Assembly: GCF_000005505.3 (NCBI RefSeq)
Contig: NC_016134.3
Coordinates: 20,908,584 to 20,972,583, forward strand
Origin: Brachypodium distachyon
Lineage: Eukaryota > Streptophyta > Magnoliopsida > Poales > Poaceae
Reading direction: 5' to 3'
DNA length: 64,000 nucleotides
The translations under genes and the position numbers were made by a program. Shown here in pieces: positions 21,750 to 32,706 of the stretch. Under the pieces are notes generated by a model. That model made no database searches. It saw nothing but the letters and a program-made list of their open reading frames with translations, and was not told the DNA's origin. Positions within the stretch are counted from its first letter, which is position 1. Every line of letters begins with the position of its first letter.

Positions 21750-22655
21750 CCCTAAAAGCCATTTTATAGGCAAATGTATTTTTAAATATTTTATTTTGAG
21801 AAATTCTTGTTCCAAAAGTTAGATCATATGAAAATATGATTCTACAAATTTTGTTGCAATTTATTTGGAGTGATTTGGAGCTTCGAATCAATTTTGAGGT
21901 TCAAAAACAGAAAATAGATTAAAAAAAAGGAAAAACGGGACCAAACTGGTCAAACCGGACCGAACCGGTCAAACCGGACGGGACCGGACTGATCCGGACC
22001 GGCCCAGCCCGAACCGGCCGGCCCGCTCTCCCTGACCGGGGGGACCCGCGCCCTTCTTCTTCTCCAACCGACTGCCCGAGAAGTCCGGCCACGCACGCCC
22101 GCGAACTGCCCACGACTCCACCTCCGATTTCTCTGTGCTCGGGCCGTTTTCTCCAAATCCTTGCGCGTCACCCCGAAGCCCGCGCTTTTCTCCTCCACTA
22201 CCCCCAAACCCCACATCCAATTTCGCATCGGTTAAGATTTAATTTCTCGCCGAAGTTCTTCACAGACGTCGCCGTTCTTCGCGTTTTGCCGTCGTTCCGG
22301 TGAGCTTCCGCCCACGCCGACCCCATCTCCTTCCTCCTCTCTCCAGCGCGAACGCTGTGACGCGCTCAGATTCGTGTTTGGGCGCCGCCGATCGCCGCGC
22401 CGCCGTCTTCCCCAACGCCGGCCGCCGCCCGCGCCCCAAGCCCTCCGCGCGCCGCCCGCCATGCCCGCGCGCCCGTGCTCCGCCGCCACCCCGCGCCGCT
22501 TCCGGCCTCCCGCGCGCTCCCGCGCCCCCTGCGCCCGTGCCGCTCGGCTGCGCCCCGGGCCCCCCCGCGCCGCCCTGCGCGCCGCCCGCCGTGCCCGCGC
22601 GCCCGTGCGCGGCCACCGCCCGCCGCCGCACCGCCGCCCCGCGCCGCCTCCGGCC
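21750..22655 (+). mobile_element. Partial 5' LTR, plus orientation
   Basis: This is collinear with 28439 to about 29220 of the 3' LTR. It begins at CCCTAAAAGCC, so the first ~280 bp are missing at the join to satellite array 1 (21742, with ~7 bp of unassigned sequence between). It contains an ACCGG-rich stretch (about 21930-22030) and a very GC-rich tract (about 22280-22655). ORFs there on both strands are compositional and not supported. Confidence 0.8.
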
Positions 22656-22977
22656 ACCCGCGATGCATGATGATATGTGCATAACATGACAACATGATTA
22701 TAGTGGTAGTTGGTATAATAAAATAAATATGCATCTGCGGTATAATAAAATAAACATGCATATGTGGTATAGCATAGTATTTGGTGTATATGTAAAATAA
22801 ATCAACAAACATGTCATGCATATGTAAGATATGAATGCAATGATTTAGAAGAATAGGGATAAGGAGTAAAATATATATAAAGATCAGATAGGGGTAACAA
22901 TTTCTCCTAAGCTTTGGTCTCATGGTTTAGTCTTATTCTAATCCAAGCTAGGGTCACGTTCCTACAGGCAACACATT
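22656..22977 (-). other. Inverted 5' leader of the Tekay-like element
   Basis: An A/T-rich stretch without a counterpart in the 3' LTR. It lies immediately internal to an inverted PBS, so it is read as the start of the internal region on the minus strand. The left edge, next to the GC-rich LTR tract, is approximate. Confidence 0.6.
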
Positions 22978-22989
22978 GCTCTGATACCA
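22978..22989 (-). promoter_or_regulatory. Primer-binding site (tRNA-Met type), inverted
   Basis: GCTCTGATACCA is the reverse complement of TGGTATCAGAGC. It lies two bases from the LTR terminus at 22992, so the LTR/PBS order is intact but on the minus strand, opposite to gag-pol. Confidence 0.88.
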
Positions 22990-22991
22990 TC

Positions 22992-23863
22992 TGAAGCGAC
23001 CGCCCCCGTAAAAGGGTTCGATCTCTGTGCTTTAGTGCTAGTCCCTGGATCGACTCACTAGCACACACAGTTTCAAGATGTAATATCATAGAACAAAGGT
23101 CTCAATATTACAACGTATCATCCAGAATATAAAAGGGTACTTACAACTCGCATAACCTCACGGGTTAGCTGGAAATAAAACAATTGTTTAGCAGCGGAAA
23201 GCGAAAGATACAAGGGCACATCAACACCACGGTGAGAGCGTGTTGGAATGTAAGCCCGTAACCCAAACATGCAGAACGTACATCTTACTCGTCGTCGGAG
23301 CTTCCTGCATCATTAAACGATGCAGCCACTAGGGTCAATACATTGATTGTATTGGCAAAATTCACTAGGAGTTATACCAGAACCTACCAAATATATGCAT
23401 AATGTGGCAAAGTGGGGTTCAAGGCTATTTGCGTGGAAGCAGAACATAAATTACCCTACTACAAAGGAATGTTATAATAATGTTAACTGTTGGACACGGG
23501 GTAGACACACCCATGCTCCTATTAACCTAGAGCACATTGAAGTGGATTCATCAAGTGCCCCTACCCTGTTCAAACCATTCATTTTATTTAAGAAATTGGA
23601 ATGAGTGAGACTTTCCTTACAGCTCCACATATAGTTGCTCAAATTGTCCGTTGTCGGGGACACGGCTAAGTACTTAGTTTTGACGCTCTCGAGAGTTTGT
23701 ACACATTCCCCACAAGAAACCGACGTGTTAATCCCTTGCTGTCCTCAGGGTAGAGTAGCAACGGCATCGATTACGAGATTTTCAGAGGTAATTCCCTAAA
23801 CCACGAGAGAATCACGCTCCCCCTACACGGCTACCTCAGTACAATTCTTTGGGTTTAGGTTCA
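22992..23863 (-). mobile_element. Inverted 3' portion of the 5' LTR
   Basis: This is the reverse complement of 30449-31118 in the 3' LTR, ending at the same ...GCGGTCGCTTCA terminus. It holds ~202 bp (about 23287-23492) that the 3' LTR lacks near 30829. It stops at TTAGGTTCA, where psbB-derived plastid sequence begins. The ORFs at 23347-23604 (plus) and 23472-23663 (minus) are LTR shadows. Confidence 0.85.
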
Positions 23864-23885
23864 CACGATACCAAGGCAAACCCAT
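23863..23885 (-). pseudogene. psbB: psbB fragment (first ~7-8 codons)
   Basis: The minus strand encodes MGLPWYRV, the conserved N-terminus of photosystem II CP47, with its ATG at 23885-23883. The upstream plastid leader (AAGAGGTATTTCC and on) runs to about 23938. Only the start codon region survives, so it is a non-functional plastid fragment. Confidence 0.85.
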
Positions 23886-23958
23886 GGAAATACCTCTTTA
23901 GCAAAGAAAAATAGACACGATGTCGCTTTATTTTATCGCAGGAACTGCCTATTCCGAC

Positions 23959-24034
23959 CGAGGAGAACAGGCCATTCTACAGGGTGATTCAGAAATTGCA
24001 GAAGCTTGGTTTGATCAAGCTGCTGAGTATTGGA
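23959..24034 (+). pseudogene. ycf3: ycf3 exon 3 fragment (5' part)
   Basis: It encodes [20 protein letters not shown] and on to AAEYW, the start of exon 3 of plastid Ycf3 (photosystem I assembly, TPR protein). The CGA codon at 23959 follows ATTCCGAC, which fits the AY 3' end of a group II intron, so the intron 2/exon 3 boundary is retained. It breaks off at 24034, where the native KQAIAL continuation is lost. Confidence 0.9.
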
Positions 24035-24214
24035 CCGTTTCTTCATTTGGAATCTGGGCTCTTCTATCTTCGACTTATTTTTTTTTGCTTTATTCTTTAT
24101 TTATTCCATTCCAATTTCTTCTCGAAACTTCCCAAGAAAAATCCCGAATTGGGGATATAATGAAATTCTTGATTCGATCTTACGACCTAATTTATATGAA
24201 AAAGGAACGTGGTC

Positions 24215-24256
24215 TTATTCAAATTCAAAGCGCTTCGTAATCTTCAACCAGTTCTG
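24215..24256 (-). pseudogene. ycf3: ycf3 exon 3 fragment (3' end), inverted
   Basis: The minus strand encodes [17 protein letters not shown], the last 13 residues of plastid Ycf3. The A/T-rich stretch 24035-24214 continues past the stop and is probably the ycf3-psaA spacer in the same inverted orientation. With the fragment at 23959, it shows two pieces of one exon rejoined head to tail. Confidence 0.85.
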
Positions 24257-24279
24257 TATTGCATATCATAAGGAATTCT

Positions 24280-24425
24280 AAGATTTCGTTGAAATTGTTC
24301 GTTTGGAAATTTCCCGAAAAGCTAATTATAGGTTCTTCTCTCCATCGGAACAATAGGGCCGTTATGCTTATTACTAAACTTGTTGAAGAGATGAAATAGA
24401 ACCAAGGTCTATCTTTTTGATCAGA
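24280..24425 (-). pseudogene. ndhB: ndhB fragment
   Basis: The minus-strand frame reads [40 protein letters not shown] and FQTNNFNEI, an N-terminal stretch of the plastid NADH dehydrogenase-like subunit NdhB. ndhB lies in the plastid inverted repeat, away from psbB and ycf3 in the large single-copy region, so the insert combines distant plastid loci. Both ends are broken. Confidence 0.92.
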
Positions 24426-24441
24426 AATCATCAGAGTCACC

Positions 24442-27400
24442 ATGGAGGGAGTAGACATCATCACCGCCATGGAAATCAAGGGACACCACCACCACCACCA
24501 CCACCACCAGGGAGGTAATGGCAGCCGGAACCACCATCACCACCACCAGCACCAGCATCCAAGGATCAACAACAACAAAGGCAGTGGCCATAACAATGGA
24601 GGAAACCCAGGACAGAACCGCACCACTGACAGGGATATGAGCCAAGTGCAATGCTTCAAGTGTCACAAGATGGGGCACTACTCCAATGATTGTCCGGAGA
24701 AGTTCAATGAGGCTGGAGCAAAGCCTAACCCATTTCAGAAGGGCAATGTGAACCACGTCAACGTGGAAGAAATCACAGAGGAGCAAGGTATCGTAATCGG
24801 CACCTTTCGTCTAAATTCTTTTGAAGCACTCGTACTGTTTGATACCGGAGCATCGCATTCTTTTATCTCAAGGAGTTTTGTGCATGAGAATGGATTAACC
24901 ACTAGTACCTTAGTGAACCCTATGAAGGTGAAGTCACCTGGGGGAGAGATGTTAACGGCTTGTGAATGCCGAATGCTAACACTAGTAATTGGAAAACACA
25001 TTTTCCCCACAGACCTGATAGTGTTAGGATCAAAAGGCTTGGATGTGATCCTAGGAATGGATTGGTTAGCCAAGTATGAAGGACTTATAGATTGTGTCAA
25101 AAGGACTATTACACTCACAACCCCAGAGAAGAAGCGAATCCGCTTCAAGTCAACCTATGAGCTTAAATTACTCAAGGTAAATTCTCTTAAGGGGGTTAGC
25201 CTAGAGGATGTACCGATAGTGAAAGAATATCCGGATGTATTTCCAGGAGAATTACCAGGCATGCCACCGGACCGTGATGTGGAATTTCTTATTGAGTTAT
25301 TGCCCGGAAGTGGACCTATAGCCAAGAGACCGTATAAGATGGCCGTAGATGAATTGAAGGAACTGAAGAAGCAACTTGCAGAACAGTTGGCCAAAGGATT
25401 TATTCGCCCTAGCTCATCACCATGGGGAGCACCTGTTCTATTTGTGGAAAAGAAAGACAAGAGCCAAAGGATGTGCATAGACTATCGTTCAGTAAATGAG
25501 GTAACGATAAAGAACAAGTACCCACTACCCATAATCAATGATCTATTTGATCAATTGAAAGGAGCCTGTGTTTTCTCAAAGATCGATCTCCGATCAGGTT
25601 ATTTTCAGTTAAAGATCCGAGAAGTGGATATACCCAAGACAGCGTTTACCACTAGGTATGGCCTGTATGAGTACACAGTGATGCCTTTTGGATTAACCAA
25701 TGCCCCGGCATACTTCATGAATATGATGAACAAGGTATTCATGGAACATTTGGATAAGTTTGTCGTAGTATTCATCGATGACATTTTGATCTACTCGAAG
25801 AGCAAAGAAGAACATGAAGAACATTTGCGTCTGATCATGGAAAAGCTTAGAGAGCACAAGCTTTATGCAAAATTCAGCAAGTGTGAATTTTGGTTGTCTG
25901 AAGTTGGTTTCTTGGGACACATTGTGTGAGGAAATGGCATTGCCGTCGACCCCGCTAAAGTAGCAGCGGTGACTGAATGGGAAGTCCCTAAGAACGTCGG
26001 AGATGTTCGCAGCTTCCTAGGACTTGCTGGATATTACAGGAGGTTTATAGAGAATTTCTCCAAGATTGCCAAACCTATGACTGAACTTTTGAAGAAAGAG
26101 AAGAAGTTTGAATGGACTGAAAAGTGTGAAGAAAGTTTCCAAGTTTTGAAGAAGAGGCTGGTAACAGCGCCCATCCTTGTTTTACCCGACTTACTAGAAG
26201 ATTTCCAAGTGTACTGTGACGCTTCGCATTTAGGATTGGGCTGTGTTTTGATGCAAGGAGGAAGAGTTGTAGCATACGCCTCAAGACAACTTAAGAATCA
26301 TGAAAGAAATTACCCCACTCATGATTTGGAACTAGCATCAGTAGTGCACGCACTCAAGACTTGGAGACACTATCTCATGGGAAAGCAATGTGAGTTATTC
26401 ACCGATCATAAGAGCTTGAAGTACATATTCACGCAGAAGGAATTGAACTTGAGACAAAGAAGATGGCTAGAGTTAATCAAGGATTATAATCTGAATCTTC
26501 AATACCATCCAGGAAAGGCAAATGTAGTAGCTGACGCTCTGAGCCGCAAGGGCTATGTTAATGGACTTACAGCTGGAGAGTTACCCGCTGAATTGTGTGA
26601 GCAATTCAAAGATCTCAGATTGGAGATAATTCCGGAAGGTTACTTAGCCAACATGGAGGTACAAACTACTCTACTGGACAGAATTAGAGAAGCTCAGAAA
26701 GAAGATTCAGAAATTAGAACGATAAAGGATAATATGGCGATTGAGAAGGCAAAAGGATTCGTTGAGGACGATCAAGGTACCGTATGGTTTGAGAAGCGTA
26801 TTTGTGTACCACAAGACCCCGAGATCAGAAAGCTAATATTACAAGAAGCTCATGATTCACCGTACTCAATCCACCCCGGTAATACAAAGATGTACATGGA
26901 CTTGAAAGAAAAGTTTTGGTGGACGGGATTGAAGCGAGACATCGCTGAGTATATCGCTCTGTGTGATGTTTGTAGCAGAGTCAAGGCTGAACATCAGAAA
27001 CCAGCTGGATTACTACGACCATTGCCAGTGCCAGACTGGAAATGGGATAAGGTAGGCATGGATTTCATCACCGGCTTGCCAAGGACAAGATCTGGTTATG
27101 ATTCAATATGGGTGGTAGTCGACCGTTTGACCAAAGTTGCCCATTTCATACCAGTGAAGACTACCTATACAAGTGCACAGTTGGCCAAATGATACATGTC
27201 TAGGATTGTATGCCTACATGGAGTTCCTAAAGAGATCGTTTCAGACAGAGGTACCCAATTTACCTCAAGATTTTGGGGACAATTGCACGAGTCTCTAGGC
27301 ACGAGACTAGAGTTTAGCACAGCGTTTCATCCACAGACAGATGGACAAACAGAAAGAGTGAACCAAATTCTTGAAGATATGTTAAGAGCTTGCGCTCTGG

Positions 27401-28146
27401 ACTATGGATCTAGCTGGGATGAGAATCTACCATATGCGGAGTTCTCATACAACAACAGTTTTCAAGCGAGTATTGGAATGGCACCGTTTGAAGCTTTGTA
27501 TGGCAAGAAGTGTACGACACCATTGCTGTGGGATGGTGTAGGAGACCGCAGTCTATTTGGACCCGACATGATAAAGGACGCTGAAGAGAAGGTCAGACTG
27601 ATTCGAGACAGACTCAAGATAGCTCAATCCAGACAAAAGAGTTATGCAGATTCCAAACGAAGGGAGGTCACCAACGAGATCGGTGACAGGGCGTATCTCA
27701 GAGTTTCTCCGATACGCGGAGTTAAGAGATTTGGGATTAAAGGAAAATTAGCGCCACGCTATATTGGACCCTACAAGGTTTTAGCACGCCAAGGAGAGGT
27801 TGCTTACAAGTTGGAGTTACCCGAAAAGTTGACAAGTGTCCACGACGTTTTCCACGTGTCACAGTTAAAAAAGTGTCACCCGGAGATGGCCGATACGCCA
27901 CTAAGGGATACAGTTTCACTTGACGAAGTGGAGATTCAAAGCGATCTCACGTACGAAGAGAAACCAACCAGGATCTTGGAAACAGCGGAAAGACATACCC
28001 GTTCCAAGACAATCAGGTTCTGCAAAGTTCAATGGAATCACCACACCGAAGAAGAAGCTACGTGGGAACGTGAGGATGATCTTCGAAAAGACCACCCACA
28101 CCTTTTTGCTAACCAACAGGAATCTCGAGGACGAGATTCATCTTAA
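24442..28146 (+). pseudogene. Gag(C-terminal)-Pol of a Tekay-like chromovirus, two in-frame stops
   Basis: One continuous frame is interrupted by TGA at 25927-25929 and 27190-27192. Downstream of the plastid insert it opens with a His-rich run (eight consecutive CAC/CAT codons at ~24484-24507), then CCHC knuckle [14 protein letters not shown], protease [13 protein letters not shown] with [14 protein letters not shown] (FIDD), RNase H ([19 protein letters not shown]), integrase zinc module and D,D,E core ([24 protein letters not shown]), and a C-terminal chromodomain (YEEKPTRILETAERHTR, WEREDDLRKDHPHLF). The N-terminal Gag is missing. The stops show the copy is dead, though otherwise well preserved. 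The ATG at 24442 is only where the open frame becomes readable. Confidence 0.92.
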
Positions 28147-28158
28147 GGGGGTTAGTTC
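28145..28158 (+). promoter_or_regulatory. Polypurine tract
   Basis: AAGGGGGTTAGTTC lies between the chromodomain stop and the LTR start TGTAACATCCC. It is the expected plus-strand priming site of a Ty3/Gypsy element. Confidence 0.75.
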
Positions 28159-31118
28159 TGTAACATCCCAATTTTCAAAACCCTTCATATGCATTGCATA
28201 TCATAAGCATCATGTCACCCTTGCATTTGAACACCTTGAAAACCCAAGATTTTGCCCAGAAAACCCTTATGCAGAAACGCCTTTATTTGATTTTGGTCGT
28301 TGATCTTGCTTTTGAGTATTTGCATTTTAACCCATGAGGGTATTGTGATAAAAAAGGGATTTAATGCAAATATAAAGCTATTCCATAATTGGCTTTTGAA
28401 AGTATTTTGAAAAATAATTTGTTTTGATAACCTAAGGGCCCTAAAAGCCATTTTATAGGCAAATGTATTTTTAAATATTTTATTTTGAGAAATTCTTGTT
28501 CCAAAAGTTAGATCATATGAAAATATGATTTTACAAATTTTGTTGCAATTTATTTGGAGTTATTTGGAGCTTTGAATCAATTTTGAGGTTCAAAAACAGA
28601 AAATAGATAAAAGAAAAGGAAAAACCGGACCGAACCGGTCAAACCAGACTGGACCGGACCGATCCGGACCGGCCCCGCCCGAACCGGCCGTCCCGCTCTC
28701 ACTGACCGGTGGGACCCGCGCCCTTCTTCTTCTCCAACCGACTGCCCGAGAAGTCCGGCCACGCACGCCCGCGAACTGCCCACGACTCCACCTCCGATTT
28801 CTCCGTGCTCGGGCCGTTTTCTCCAAATCCTTGCGCGTCACCCCGAAGCCCGCGCTTTTCTCCTCCACTACCCCCAAACCCCACATCCAATTTCGCATCG
28901 GTTAAGATTTAATTTCTCGCCGAAGTTCTTCACGGACGTCGCCGTTCTTCGCGTTTTGCCGTCGTTCCGGTGAGCTTCCGCCCGCGCCGACCCCATCTCC
29001 TTCCTCCTCTGTCCAGCGCGAACGCTGTGACGCGCTCAGATTCGTGTTTGGGCGCCCCCGGGCGCCGCGCCGCCGTCTTCCCCAACGCCGGCCGCCGCCC
29101 GCGCTCCGCCTGCACCAGCGCGCTGCCCGCGCCCGTGCCGCTCGGCTGCGCCCCGAGCCGCCCCGCGCCGCCCGCCCGCGCCGCGCCGCCCCGCGCCGCC
29201 GCCGGCGAGCTAGCCGCCGGCCGGAACCCTAGATCCCGGCCTATCCCACGCTGGCACGTGGCAAAATTTTTATTTTATTTTAATTCGGCCGAATTAGATA
29301 ATGCACTTTTGCAGAAAAGATCCTACAACTTCAAACCCTTATATCTTTCAAACCGTTTGTCGAAAAATTGTGTTCCGCACCTTTCTGGAATCGTCACAAC
29401 GTGTAGAATATTTTGGCACTGTTTAATTTCAGTTTTGAATAACTTAGACAGTAGCTATTTACAGAATCGTGGTTTATGGTTTAAATTTCAAATGAATTGT
29501 TTCAAAATAGTTTTGAGTATGTTAGCTTGCTATAAAATTATTTAAACTTGTTCTCTGTCCATTAGGACCAGAAAAGAAGTTATTTTGTGTATAATCATGG
29601 CATACAAGTTAAATATTGCTCTATGTTACAAAATCCGCATAATCTTTTGTTTTAAACCCTATCCATGTTTCTTGCATATTAGTTACCACTTTGATGTTGT
29701 TTAATCTGTCCAAATCATTTGAAAAACTTTTCAAAACGGAAACGAAACTTTTACTTGAGAAGTATCCTTTGTGTGCATCATCATAGCATATGCATCATGG
29801 CATGGCTTTTGTATTGGATGTTGTGTTTATTGTGTGTGTTTCTTATTTTAGATTGTGTGGAGTGTTTTCCTTGTTGTTGCGAAGAGTGCGAGAACTACCA
29901 CAACCTTGGACAAGGCAAGTTCACTTTGATCATTCTCCTAAATATTCTTACTATGCAGTAGATGTTTTATTAGATGCATCAGGACTATTACTCGTACTTC
30001 TATGCTAGCTATAAATCCCAGGTAGTCCAGTTTACCCTCGCCATTACCTTGCTACCAAAATTGCCATCGATTGTAGTTAATTGCTAGGCTATGGTAGTAT
30101 CGTGGGGGAATATCTACATTACGATATTGTTATGCCTTTGGCGACATGAAATGTTTTGTTAGATGTAAGGCAAAACAATTAATGCAATGAACCGTCCTGG
30201 GTGGGCTGCTTTGAAGATTTTGAGGATTAGCGGCGTTAGGTCCATTTCTGTGGGTTCCTCTGAGTCGAGTTCCTGTGGATTCAGGAATGGATCGTCCATG
30301 GACGTCTCTTCCGTGGATTCGGGGAGCGCCTACGTTGCAAATGTGGAATGCCACCTGGGGTAACCGAGACTGGACTAGTTTCCTATTTAGAAGCTTCTAA
30401 TACAACCACAATGCTATATGGGCTCTGGCGAGACAAGAGTAAGTTGTATGAACCTAAACCCGAAGAATTGTACTGAGGTAGCCGTGTAGGGGGAGCGTGA
30501 TTCTCTCGTGGTTTAGGGAATTACCTCTGAAAATCTCGTAATCGATGCCGTTGCTACTCTATCCTGAGGACAGCAAGGGATTAACACGTCGGTTTCTTGT
30601 GGGGAATGTGTACAAACTCTCGAGAGCGTCAAAACTAAGTACTTAGCCATGTCCCCGGCAACGGACAATTTGAGCAACTAGATGTGGAGCTGTAAGGAAA
30701 GTCTCACTCATTCCAATTTCTTAAATAAAATGAATGGTTTGAATAGGGTAGGAGCACTTGAAGAATCCACTTCAATGTACTCTAGGTTAATAGGAGCATG
30801 GGTGTGTCTACCCCGTGTCCAATAGAGATGTACGTTCTGCATGTTTGGGTTACGGGCTTACATTCCAACACGCTCTCACCGTGGTGCTGATGTGCCCTTG
30901 TATCTTCCGTTTTCCGCTGCTAAACAATTGTTTTATTTCCAGCTAACCCATGAGGTTATGCGAGTTGTAAGTATCTTTTAAATTCTGGATGATACGCTGT
31001 AATATTGAGACCTTTGTTCTATGATATTTCATCTTGAAACTGTGTGTGCTAGTGAGTCGATCCAGAGACTAGCACTAAAGCACAGAGATCGAACCCTTGT
31101 AAGGGGGCGGTCGCTTCA
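28159..31118 (+). mobile_element. 3' LTR of the Tekay-like element (2960 bp)
   Basis: It begins TGTAACATCCC and ends GCGGTCGCTTCA, with the same terminus found (inverted) at 22992. It contains the ACCGG-rich stretch (~28620-28700) and the very GC-rich tract (~28960-29230). A ~202 bp stretch present in the inverted 5' LTR copy is missing near 30829. ORFs inside it (28970-29545, 29719-29961 and others) have no recognisable domain. No target duplication can be checked because the 5' end is truncated. Confidence 0.88.
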
Positions 31119-31672
31119 TCATGGATACACAATTCATTTAATTGGACAACATGATGTGAACAATAACATTTTGGTGCATGAGATTTGCATTACTTGTGAT
31201 AATTTTCCTCTCTTGGGAGAAAAGAAATTTTTGCACATGCTTAATCATTTTATAGGACCTCCAATATAGGTGTTGATTATTTGCCAAATAGTTATTTACA
31301 TGCTTGTTTGAATATTAGTGCTTTGACTTGCTCTAAATTTCAGCATATTGTAGTAACTAATTTGGATACTATTCATTATTATTCTCCAATGTTGGGATGG
31401 TGTAATGGTGAGCGGTGCAAACCAAATACAAGAAACCGTTTCGCTTATAAATGCAAACAATATTGTCAATCTTCTTGCTGGAATGTTATTCATCATGATT
31501 GTTTTACTAATTATCTCATGAGACTTTGTTATAAAAGATTAATTGTGCAAGAAAGGAGATGTATAAAGATGGATGACATATACATATACCATACACACAC
31601 TTTGTCTATTTTGTCAGTCTCTTTACAGCACAAACGACGCTGAGGATGGCTTTCCTTTCGAGAAAGGGAGGA
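31119..31672 (+). pseudogene. 3' part of the gag-like ORF of a non-autonomous element
   Basis: It starts at HGYTIHLIGQHDVNNNI, equivalent to 7261 in the copy at 6205. The first ~125 bp appear identical to 7261-7385, including the stretch just before the autonomous insertion. A base is lost near LNHF (about 31249), shifting frame. The Cys cluster follows at ~31411-31500 with the second Cys changed to Arg (TRNRFAYKC). A TGA interrupts the QHKRR stretch at 31641. The fragment abuts the Tekay LTR end at 31118. Confidence 0.8.
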
Positions 31673-32706
31673 TGATATGGACATGCTAACCATGGATACG
31701 ACCTTTGGTACCCTCAATTCTATAATATTTGACAAGATTTATAATCAGGTGAATTTAAGTAGTAATTGTTTTCATTGTCATATTTATGAAGAGGCGGAGC
31801 TACTACTATCTTGTCTCGTTTTATTACGTAGGCATCTTGTCGAGCTTTTCAAGTCCAAGGTCAAGATGAGATACGATGGAGGCGAACGGGAGGGCCAACA
31901 AGAATCAGGCATTCATACAGCTGAGAGGGAAGGATTTCAAGTGTACTTTACAACAAATCAAACGGCACATGATTCGGAGCTTGCTAGAGAAAGATATCAC
32001 GAATTAAAGTTGAATCCGATTCGGGTCCGAGCTGCCAGGAGACCCGAATTTGTTTTAATCACCTAGGCCGCATCCGGAGCCAAATCAAGCAAACAAGTAC
32101 TTGTTGGAAAGCTAATTACAAGACCTTTCCAACGGACCATCAAGAGATTCGACTCGTGCTGACCGTGACGGACAAAACAAGCTGACGGATCTGTTTTTCT
32201 GTTTGCTAAAGAGTTGTAGTTTGTTAGGAAAGTTAGAGATAGAGTTGGATTTCGGACTCCTTACTCAAGGTGGACGAAAATATCTCTCCCTCCTCCTTTA
32301 TATACCCCATGAGCCCCCCTAAGGAGTCTTGGGTTTTGATTAGATAAAGTTTAGCCATCTTTGCTACTTTCGTGTAATCGCGTGTGTCGGTTAGACCACC
32401 TGTTTTACCGTCGTCAAGACTCCACCTTATCGTCTCGTTGAGACATTAGTTTGATATAGTATACTCGCAATTTTAGATTGCATCCGCTATTTATCTTGTT
32501 CTTGCTTGTTCTTCGATGCTTGCAGGAACAAAGACCTTCGTGGTCAGGTTGATCGTGCCCCCGCGTGATCAATAACCCTCTGTAGTTGGTGTATCGATTG
32601 CTAAGGCGCTGCCTCCTAGGCCGTTGTCGGATCGTCAACGTCACCTCCTACCCAAATCGAGAGTTATCAATCTCATCAAAAGATCGGGCCACCCCGACCC
32701 GCATCA
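31673..32706 (+). mobile_element. LTR of a non-autonomous element
   Basis: It starts TGATATGGACATG after AAAGGGAGGA and ends ...CCGACCCGCATCA, followed by satellite (TCATCTTATAACGCC). The length is about 1034 bp, with a TATA box near 32298. Its last bases differ from LTR 3993-4973 (GACCCGCATCA against GTCCCATATCA), showing that LTR subtypes coexist. Confidence 0.85.

Larger units (their letters stand above)
23863..24425. other. Chimeric plastid DNA insert (NUPT) inside the retroelement
   Basis: At least three separate plastid loci, in mixed orientation, are joined in 563 bp: psbB 5' end with upstream spacer (minus), ycf3 intron 2 end plus exon 3 (plus), ycf3 3' end with ycf3-psaA spacer (minus), and ndhB (minus). 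A ~20 bp stretch at 24257-24279 (ATTGCATATCATAAG) matches a word at ~28193 in the element's own LTR and may be filler. The insert replaces most of gag. It is best explained as plastid fragments joined during double-strand-break repair. Confidence 0.85.
21750..31118 (+). mobile_element. Rearranged Tekay-like chromovirus with ~3 kb LTRs
   Basis: The 3' half is regular: gag knuckle-pol-chromodomain (24442-28146), polypurine tract, and a 2960 bp LTR (28159-31118). The 5' half is scrambled: a partial plus-oriented LTR (21750 to ~22655), then an inverted block of 5' leader, PBS and the LTR 3' end (to 23863), then 563 bp of chimeric plastid DNA, then the middle of gag. Most of gag and about 1.2 kb of the LTR centre are missing. 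Tekay assignment rests on the C-terminal chromodomain and the overall pol sequence. Confidence 0.85.

Noticed and set aside
22232..22689. Proline/alanine/arginine-rich ORFs on both strands (also 28970-29545)
   Set aside because: They arise from a GC-rich LTR tract, overlap in several frames, and carry no domain.
23863..24425. Functional plastid genes or plastid contamination
   Set aside because: The pieces are short, broken, in mixed orientation, and flanked on both sides by nuclear retroelement sequence.
24484..24507. Run of eight His codons suggesting an affinity tag or vector contamination
   Set aside because: It is a CAC/CAT microsatellite inside a natural Gag linker, followed by further His-rich natural sequence and the CCHC knuckle. 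No vector sequence is present.
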